A stretch of 64,000 bases of DNA, taken from assembly GCA_964023205.1 (NCBI GenBank), contig OZ026844.1, positions 26,634,934 to 26,698,933 of the forward strand. The letters are read 5' to 3'. Both the position numbers and the translations under genes were made by a program. Positions 55,958-64,000 of this stretch are shown here, in pieces; position 1 is the first letter of the stretch, and every line of letters starts with the position of its first letter. The notes under the pieces were generated by a model. That model ran no database searches. It was not told where the DNA came from and saw nothing but the letters and a program-made list of their open reading frames with translations. This DNA is from Lutraria lutraria (lineage: Eukaryota > Mollusca > Bivalvia > Venerida > Mactridae).

Positions 55958-57079
55958 TTTAATTGTTCAAACTCGTAAATTATATTATATAATTAAATTA
56001 TGTGCCCAACTCATAATGCAGTTATTAAACGATAAGACCATCTGACAATTTTAACTGTTCTATTCAGACCATCATATGTACATAGATAACTGTCAACTGC
56101 AAAATATTAATTAATATGCACAATTGACTTCAGAGTGAAACATCAACACATTCTGTTAGTAAAAGCGGTTGGAGATGTTAAGTTATGTTCACAGACATGA
56201 CGCCAGTATCATGGGTGCTAAATATTATACAATTGGGTTTCATCGTCACAACAATTTTGAGGAAAACTGCTTTTTACACAGAATAACGGACTGATCTGGC
56301 ATAATGTGATGAATGACAACGCAATTATTGTACAGAAAATGCATTTTACAACGGCAAATACAAAATCAATAAGAACAACTAACAAAACACCAAAAAAAAC
56401 TAACATTTTGTCCTCCTGCCGGTCAAACTTCTCAAAATGGCATGTGGAGGTCAGAAAACCAGAGACTGTTTACATAAAATTTTGTTGCATACCATACACA
56501 TGCTTTCGATGCAAACCTCCTCTTGTGATACTTCATTGGCCCCCAGTGGACATGTGGGTTTAAAAAGTGTGTCTTTTCATCTGTTGAAAGCTAAAGTTGC
56601 CATACTTAAGCAAGGAATGTATAATCATAGCATATATCTCATAGAACAATGACAAAGAAATATTACAAATAAGTTTAATCCGCTGGTATATTTGTGTAAA
56701 CTTTATGCAGACTGTAGTATAAAGACGTCTCGTGTGTTTTAAAAGTTTATCTACTCACAGTGAAGGGTGCATGAAAAAGTAACAACACTCAGATATGATT
56801 GACACCCATATAGATCACTAGTAGAGTTAATTAGATACTTGATTAACTGCAATGTCACGCATACGAAATATAATGTGTTGTAGGATTTACCTGTAAACCC
56901 GTTTTCCGATAATGTGTAGCAAGTTATTTATAAAGATGAAGAATTTAATTTAACTAATATCCCTATTAGCACATAAAGATAATCGATCGTCCGGAGCGAT
57001 CATTTGCTGATCCGGTCAATTGGTGTTGATAGTAATTAGTTCAAACAAGTGGAAGATGAAAACAGTTTGGTTTTGTTCA
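55958..57079. other. Intergenic; diverged copy of a THOC7 intron 1 segment
   Basis: 56,615-56,930 resembles 34,690-35,340. No gene; the 60-90 codon frames here have no domain or splice context. Confidence 0.45.
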
Positions 57080-58060
57080 GGCGGCAAACAGGCGGTGTCC
57101 GGTCAATAACTTAAGTTTGTATTGACCAATCTTGATGTAGGATCCTAGAATGAAAACCTAGCCTGATTTTGTATTTGGGATTTGTGGGATCAAGGTCACT
57201 GTTACTAAAAATAGAAAATCAATGTCTGGTCAATAACTTAAGTTTGGAATGACCAATGTTGACTAAACTTGGTATTTTGCATCATTGAATCGAAACCTAG
57301 CCTGGGATTGTATTTGGGATCTGTGGGGTCAAGGTCACTGTTCAGTTTGGAATGACCAATGTTGACTAAACTTGGTATTTAGCATCCTTACATAAAAATG
57401 AATTTGGGATCTGTGGGGTCATAGTCAAGGTCATTGTTACTAAAAATAGAAAAACCAGTTTCAGGTCAATAACTTTAGTTTGGAATGACTTACCTGGACT
57501 ACACTGGGTATTTAGAATCCTTGCATGAAAGCTTTGCTTGGAAATGTACTTGGGGTCAGTTGGGTCAAGGTCACTATTACTAAAGATAGAAAAATCTGTT
57601 TTCAGTAAATACCTTAATCAAGGGTTAAGATATCGTAACGAAATTGTGTGTATAGGTAGCTTACAAGCAGCCCATGCTTTTGAATTGCATCAGGGTCAGT
57701 AGGGTCAAGGTCACTGTTGCTAAAAATAGAAAATCAGTTTCTGGTCAATAACATATAAGTAAGGATTGAGATATTGTGATGAAATTTTGTGTGTAGGTAG
57801 CTTACATCCAGTCCATGCTTTTTATTGAATCAAGGTCCAGTAGGGTCAAGGTCACTGTTATTAGTTATTAATCTGGTCTATTACTTAAGTTTGGAATGAC
57901 TAATCTTGACTAAACTGGGTATTTAACAACCTTGCATGAAAGCTTTGCTTGGATTGTATTTGAGGTCAGATTGGTCATGATGACTGTTACTAAAAATAGA
58001 AAATCAGTTTCCTGTGAATAACTTAATTCAGGATTAAGGCCCAAAGGTCTTGGTCTTTAT
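57080..58060 (+). repeat. Tandem array, ~135-bp units, about seven copies
   Basis: Unit landmarks: GGTCAATAACTTAAGTTTGG, AATGACCAATGTTGACTAAA, TTGTATTTGGGATCTGTGGG, GTCAAGGTCACTGTTACTAA and AAATAGAAAATCAG. Entry sequence CAGGCGGTGTCCGGTC. Probably the core of a further element family. Confidence 0.75.
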
Positions 58061-58179
58061 TTGTGGTTCAGTTTCTATTGCGACTAATAAGTTAACAGTG
58101 ACCTTTACCTTATTGGCATAGAATGCAATCCCAAGCTTGGTTTCCATGTAAGCTATCTACATAGAAAATTTCATCAATC

Positions 58180-60510
58180 TGTTTGTACCAAACTTTAACC
58201 TTGCCTTTAAAATCAAAACCCTTGCACCTACATTCATCAAACTTCATATGTAGGTTCCTCGTGACAACCTCTACAGGACCTGTGTATTTTCAGGTCAGTA
58301 GGTCAAGGTCATGGGGTCATTGTGTTTAAAAAAAATCCTACATTTATTTTAGGATACTAGCTACTCCTATATTTTTCATGGGATTTTGACGCAACTTTCA
58401 CAGACAAGAACCCCCACACACAGGTGGCAGTATCAGTGTTTGGTCCACAAATGATGAAAACAAGTATCAGTGTTCACACAAAAAAAAATCCCGTCACTGA
58501 GCTTATATTACTATCAAGGTGAAAAGCCTACTATATGTCTATACGCCAAACAATGTGGAACATCGCCACTCGTTGTTTCAGCATTAAATACGTGCGCTGA
58601 AGGAAAATAGCTACACATGTATCAAGCGATCTGATTGGTCGGATATGTGTGTACAATAGTCTGTTCATTTCATGCCGACCAATCAGATCGCTTGATACAT
58701 CACTCGCGCTTGACTCAAAATGGCTTGCAGCGAAGTTAAATAACGAAAGGAACACAATTTTACCGTTTCACAGTTATTAGATGTAATTGAATGAGATTTT
58801 TGATAGGAATGAATATCTTATAGTTTATTTGAATGACATGTGTAGCAATTTTCTTTCAGCGCACATCTTTTATGCTGAAACAAAGAGATGCAATGTTCCA
58901 CATTGTTTGGCATATAGACATATAGTAGGCTTTTTACCTTGATAGTATGTATAAAATCAGTGACGGGATTCTTTTTTCACAGGATTTTTTTTTTTTTTTT
59001 TTTGTGGACCAAACACTGATACAGCCACCTGTGCCCCCACACATATATTCTGGGTTTTGTGATTTGATCAATTTTGACAGAATTATGGCTCTTTGTTTAT
59101 TTTGTGTGATTATAACAGCGAAATACTCTTGTTTCATTGTTTTCTCAAGGGATTTTGATAAAACTTTCATGGAACTATTGTTATCAAGATACCAAATGCA
59201 TGTTGTAAAGGTTTTATGATTCAATAAATTTTGACAGAATTATGGCCCTTTGTTTATTTTGTGCATATGTAATATAAACAGAAATACTCTTGTTTGCAAC
59301 TACTTCTGTATTTCTCCAGGGATTTTTACCAAAGTTTGATAGAACTATTGTCACCAAGTTCCCCAGCACATATTGTCAGGGTTTTGCGATTCGATCATTT
59401 TTAGCAGATTTACGGCCCTTTGTTTGCCTGTACCAAACTTTAACCTTGCCTATTAAATCAAAAGGCTACCACCTACAATCATCAAACTTCATATGTAGGT
59501 TCCTCATGACAACCTCTACATGACCTGTGCATTTTCAGGTCAGTAGGTCAAGGTCACAGGGTCATTGTGTTTAAAAAAATCCTACATTTCTTTTAGGATA
59601 CTACTCCTACATTTTTCATGGGATTTTGATGAAACTTTCACAGATTTGTTGTCACATATATTCCGGGTTTTGTGATTTGATCATTTTTTACGGAATTATG
59701 GCTCTTTGTTTATTTTGTGTGATTGTAATAATGAAATACTCTTGTTTCCTTCTTTTTTTTAAGTGATTTTGATAAATTTTTCATGGAACTATTGTTATCA
59801 AGATACACGTTGTAAAGGTTTTATGATTTGATATTTTTTATGGAATTATGGCCCTTTGTTTATTATGTGCATAATTATGTAATATATACAGAAATACTAT
59901 TTTGTTTGCACTATACTTCTATATTTCTCGAGGGATTTTGACCAAACTTTAATAGAACTATTGTCACCAATTTCCCCAACACGTATTGTGCGGATTTTGT
60001 GATTCAATCATTTTTTGAAGATTTATGTCCCTTAGTTTATTTTGTGTACTAAATTTCTTCTATGATTCTCCTCCTACATTTCTCAAAGGAATTTGATGAA
60101 ACTTTCACAGACTCATTATCACCAAGAAACCCAGCACATATATTCCGGGTTTTGTGATTGGATTGTTTTGGGCGGATTTATGGCCCTTTAATTGTTTATT
60201 TTGTGCATATGTAGTAGAGAAATACTCGTCTGTGCACAACTCCTCCTAAATTTCTCAAGGGATTTTTACCAAACTTTGATAGATCTATTGTCACCAAGTG
60301 CCCCAGCATATATTGTCAGGGTTTTGTGATTGAGTTATTTTTAGCAGATTTATGGCCCTTTGTTTGTCTGTACCAAACTTTAACCTTGCCTATTAAATCA
60401 TCAAACTTCATATCTTGGTTCATTATGACAATCTCTACAGGACCTGTGCATTTTCAAGTGAAAGGACACCCGGAGGCAATTGTGTTTTTTGATACACATC
60501 TTGTTAAATC
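58180..60510 (+). mobile_element. Repeat family E, copy 2, with a nested element
   Basis: Same core as 41.7-42.7 kb: ACCAAACTTTAACCTTGCC, TTCATATGTAGGTTCCTC, GGGTTTTGTGATTTGATCA, TTATGGCCCTTTGTTTATTT. Several degenerate rounds, no TGCCCC hairpin end seen. Interrupted by 58,419-59,033. Confidence 0.68.
58419..59033. mobile_element. 615-bp palindromic hAT-like element with 8-bp target duplication
   Basis: Ends CACAGGTGGCAGTATCAGTG and CACTGATACAGCCACCTGTG are inverted copies. CCCCCACA flanks both sides (58,411-58,418 and 59,034-59,041). Inside are two further inverted pairs: CAAGCGATCTGATTGGTCGG with CCGACCAATCAGATCGCTTG, and the GTTTCAGCAT...GCGCTGAAGGAAAA arm with its reverse near 58,850. 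The uninterrupted host sequence exists elsewhere in family E, confirming the boundaries. Confidence 0.88.
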
Positions 60511-62256
60511 TATAAATTGGTGAAACTTGATATGACCAGACATCCACTTCCGATACCTTAAGTGTGTTGGATCTAAATATATTTCAAATCATTTTATGGT
60601 AACCATATGGAAAGATTCATGTATCAAAATAAGGGCATGTCGGTAGCCAATGAAATTAAAAGTGATTGTGTTGCTGTTTTGCATATATCCTATTTCCGTA
60701 AAATAGGTCTACTTTCGGTTTTCGTTCTAAACACAGGCCAATGTGTACACCAAGGTCACGTGATATATCAACATCAGAGGCCCCTAGAAATAACTGAACA
60801 TAAAATATCTGAATTTAAGTTTTATTTGTGACAAACTTTAACTCCTCCACTTGTGTTCTTGTACAATAAATCATAAGTAAGTCAAACAAAATATTCAGAA
60901 TATTACAATAAAATAAGGCCTTCCATAAAAAAATGTTTGTGGTCACATGACCCAAACTTTTCTGAAACAAATAAAGAGCTAAAACAAATAGCCTTTTTTG
61001 TCAAAATTGCCAAAACAACTTTTTCATGAGTCTGTCATGTCACTGTAAGCCAATAATTTCGTAAGGTGGTACCAAACGATTGAGATGATGTCATTTTCGA
61101 CTTCAAAATGGTCATTTTAACGGTATTAATAGTGCTTCTCTGAAAACACTATCACTCTATTAATTTATATAAAATAACCTACACATTGGTATAAATTTGA
61201 TGTTCATGACTTAATTATAAGTGCAAGGAAAACGATTTAAAATGTAATGTTAATGTTTTTTTCTTCCCACTATCGAACTTTTTTTTTTTAATCTGCCCGA
61301 CAGATTTTTTAAATTTTTTGTCTAAAATAAAGTTTGATGTGTCATTTGTTGTTCTCATAAATTTTATGAAAATCTATCAAGCCATTTTTATTTCATCAAA
61401 GTTGAACGACCATTGACGTAATTTCAATTGTTTGGTTTCACCTTAAGGATGATTTAAGTTTTCTATGATATTGTACACACCACACTGAAGATTGAAACAA
61501 TATAACATAGTAAGTAGGTGAAACATCAGATAATACAACATCCAATATTTCCAACACATGCACAAACTTTAAAATCAATCCTACAATCAATCCTACAATC
61601 AGTCCCTATTGTTTTATCAGTCAGTCTAACATTTTTCAGAAAAAAATACTTTTGCATTAGATTAATAATTTCTGAAAATAACTTCTGTAGAAGCTATTTA
61701 TCAATGAAATGACAAACAAAGAAATAAACAAAAAAAACAGAGACTGTATTTTCTACTTAAAAGACAAGTGGACGGATTCCATAAGATTTGGATTTGGGAG
61801 TATAAAAACAGGGAGAGCAGATAAAACATATACTCAAATTCAACCTTTTAGTATAATTAATGTACACTAAATTCTTTGAAATTAAAAACAGTTTTATTAA
61901 TTCATTAATAACCAATTGTTTAATTAGTTAACTGACTGACTGATTGATTGATTAATTAATGAATTAAGACCCTGTATAGTTATAATATATAATGTAAAAT
62001 ACAGTATACCAATTTTCAGCACAGACACAGCATGAATATTTTTTTCAATCATAAAATTGATGACAGTTTTAAAATCTTTCAAGAGTATTAATGTGGATTA
62101 TGGCAGTACTGTATGACTCGAGTCTACTGACATCATGTAAACAACTTGTGTGTAATGCCATCAACAAAATCACTTTATTTTACATCCATACTTGTTCAAT
62201 ATCCATGCAATGATCTTATTCAAAATGGAAAAAACTTATATATTTAGAAAGTTATA
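60511..62256. other. Intergenic; repeat copy and short tandem A/T motifs
   Basis: 61,130-61,460 holds the partner of the 6.6-6.8 kb repeat. 61,925-61,965 has GACTGACTGATTGATTGATT then AATTAATGAATTAA. No gene recognised. Confidence 0.5.
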
Positions 62257-62825
62257 ACAAGAGAACCATCATGGCCCTATATCGCTCACCAGAAAAAAGA
62301 TCTCTAGAGAAGTATTTTTTCAACTTTTTCCTACATTTAATATCACTCTATATAAATCAAGTGACCCCCAGGGGGGTCATTCATGACCCGTGGACCATCA
62401 TTTGAACAAATGTGGCAGAGGTCCACTAGATAATACTATATTCAAAATATCTAAGCTCTAGGCATTGTAGTTTCCGACAGGATGATTTTTTAAAAATTTC
62501 CTATATAAGTCCATGTAAAAATCAAGTAAACCCCAGGGCGGAGACAATTTTGACCCCAGAGCTACAACTTGAACAATCTTTGTAGAGGTCTACCAGATGA
62601 TGCTATACACCTAATATCTAAAGTCTAGGCAATGTAGTTTCTGACAAGATTTTTAAATCTTTATAAGCCTACATAGAACAAGTGACACCCGGGACGGGGC
62701 CAATTTTTATCCCAGGACAATATTTTTTTCAAACTTGATAATACTACATATCAAATATCTTAGCTCTATGCCTTGTGGTTTCGGACAAGAAGATTTTTAA
62801 ATTTTTTCTACATAAACCTTTATAA
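62257..62825 (-). mobile_element. HINE-like element subfamily C, hairpin end missing
   Basis: ACAAGAGAACCATCATGGCC and CGCTCACCAGAAAAAAGA open it, with three core units. It then stops at the start of the next copy. Confidence 0.72.
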
Positions 62826-63914
62826 AGAAGAGGGCTATGATGGCCCTGTAAATGCTCACAAGGAAAAAAGGTCATTTGGAGACATACATTGTTAAATCTT
62901 TTCTACACAAGTCAAAGTAAAATCAAGTGACCCTAAGGTCAGGGCCGATTTTTACTCCAGGACCATAATATGAACAAATTTGGAAGAGGTCTGCTAGACA
63001 ATACTACATACAAAATATCTCAGCTCTAGGCCTTGTGGTTTCGGAGATTTTTTTAATTTTCCTATATAACCCTATATAAATCATGTGACCCCTGGGGCGG
63101 GACCAATTTTGACCCTAGGGCAATAATTTTAACAAACTTGGTAGAGGTCCACTAGACAATGCTACATACCAAATATCTTAGCCCTAGGCCTTATGGTTTC
63201 AGAGAAGATTTTTCAAATTTTCCTATGTAAAATAGAGTAAACCCCGGGGCGGGCCAATTTTGACCCTGGGGCCATAATTTGAACAAACTCAGTAGAGGTC
63301 CACTAGACAATGCCACATACAAAATATCGAAGTTCTAGGCCTTGTGATTTCGGAGAAGATTTTTAAAATTTTCTTATATAAATCAAGTGACCCAGGGGCA
63401 GGGCCAATTTCAACCCTTTGGCAATAATGTGAACAAACTTGGTAGAGGTCCACTAGACTATGCTACATACCAAATATCAAAGCTCTCGGCATCATAGTTT
63501 TTGACAAGATTTTTTAATTTCCTATATAAGTCTATGTAAAATCAAGTTACCCCCGGGGCAGAGCCAATTTTGACCCCAGGGCAATAATTTGAACAAACTT
63601 GGTAGAGGTCCACTAGACAATGCCACATACAAAATATCTAAGCTCTAGGCCCTGTGCTTTCCAAAAAGAAAATATTTTAAAGTTTTTTCTATTTGTTGCC
63701 ATACAACCAGAGTTTTTAATGAAATTTAATTTTTTTAACAACTTTGAAAGGGGACCACCCAAGGATCATTCCAGCAAAGTTTGGTTGCAATCGGCTTAGT
63801 GGTGTAGGAGGAGATGTTGTTTTAAGTAAATATGGACGCCACTTCATGATGAACGATGGATGCTGAGTGATCTCAAAAGTGCACCTTGAGCACATTCGTG
63901 CACTGGTGAGCTAA
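62826..63914 (-). mobile_element. HINE-like element subfamily C, complete
   Basis: AAGAGGGCTATGATGGCCCT opens it, followed by about six core units (GGTAGAGGTCCACTAGACAA; CATACCAAATATCTTAGC) and the end GAGCACATTCGTGCACTGGT then GAGCTAA. Confidence 0.78.
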
Positions 63915-64000
63915 AAAGAGTCAACCCCAGGGTGGGGCCAATTTTGACCCAAGGGGAATAATTTGAAAAACATGGTAGAGTTCCAATTGACAATGCTACA
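63915..64000 (-). mobile_element. Further subfamily C core, cut by window end
   Basis: Resumes C core sequence (CCCAGGGTGGGGCCAATTTT; GGTAGAGTTCCAATTGACAA) immediately behind the previous copy's hairpin, implying a tandem or nested arrangement that runs past the window. Confidence 0.6.

Noticed and set aside
57080..58060. CRISPR-like array
   Set aside because: Units are contiguous, degenerate and about 135 bp without unique spacers, in animal DNA; it is an ordinary tandem core.

Overview
The window is AT-rich animal DNA with intron-split genes and a very high load of short mobile elements. A secreted C1q-domain gene, an ataxin-7 orthologue, a THOC7 orthologue and abundant tRNA-derived SINEs and hairpin-ended repeats point to a bivalve mollusc, probably a heterodont clam. 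That assignment is an inference from gene content and repeat style; no species marker was used.

Layout. (1) 1-2.2 kb: a two-exon secreted C1q-domain gene on the minus strand. (2) 2.2-15.4 kb: intergenic DNA with several MITEs, SINE pieces and hairpin-ended elements, plus one unidentified coding-like fragment near 7 kb. (3) 15.5-34.0 kb, minus strand: an 11-exon ataxin-7 (ATXN7/Sgf73) gene. All splice phases join into one 1307-codon frame, including the N-terminal zinc finger and the SCA7 domain. (4) 33,965-34,213: a 249-bp head-to-head spacer with a perfect CRE palindrome. (5) 34.2-54.6 kb, plus strand: an 8-exon THOC7 gene (THO/TREX complex). It joins into 204 codons and its first coding exon is only 19 nt. 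(6) 54.6-64 kb: intergenic DNA, almost all repeats.

How the genes fit together. Ataxin-7 anchors the deubiquitinase module of the SAGA transcription coactivator, and THOC7 belongs to the THO complex that packages nascent mRNA for export. Their head-to-head arrangement also exists in human (ATXN7/THOC7 on 3p14), so this appears to be an ancient linkage with a shared promoter.

Mobile DNA. The dominant repeats are roughly 0.3-2 kb elements. One end is a GGGCC...GGCCC hairpin and the other is a hairpin running into GTGAGCTAA and an A-run; the cores are degenerate tandem arrays. At least four subfamilies (A-D here) are present, and their subterminal inverted repeats change in step. The structure resembles Helentron-associated non-autonomous elements (HINE/pearl-like). 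Other elements include hAT-like MITEs with perfect 8-bp target duplications, a 1.9-kb element with a CACTG-like end and 5-bp duplication in the last THOC7 intron, a 2.4-kb element with ~100-bp inverted termini in THOC7 intron 1, and a G-run-rich minisatellite at 40.2-41.0 kb. THOC7 exon 5 (58 nt) is squeezed into about 80 bp between two such elements.

Exon boundaries were derived by hand from GT/AG sites, reading phase and similarity to remembered human proteins. No alignment or database search was run.
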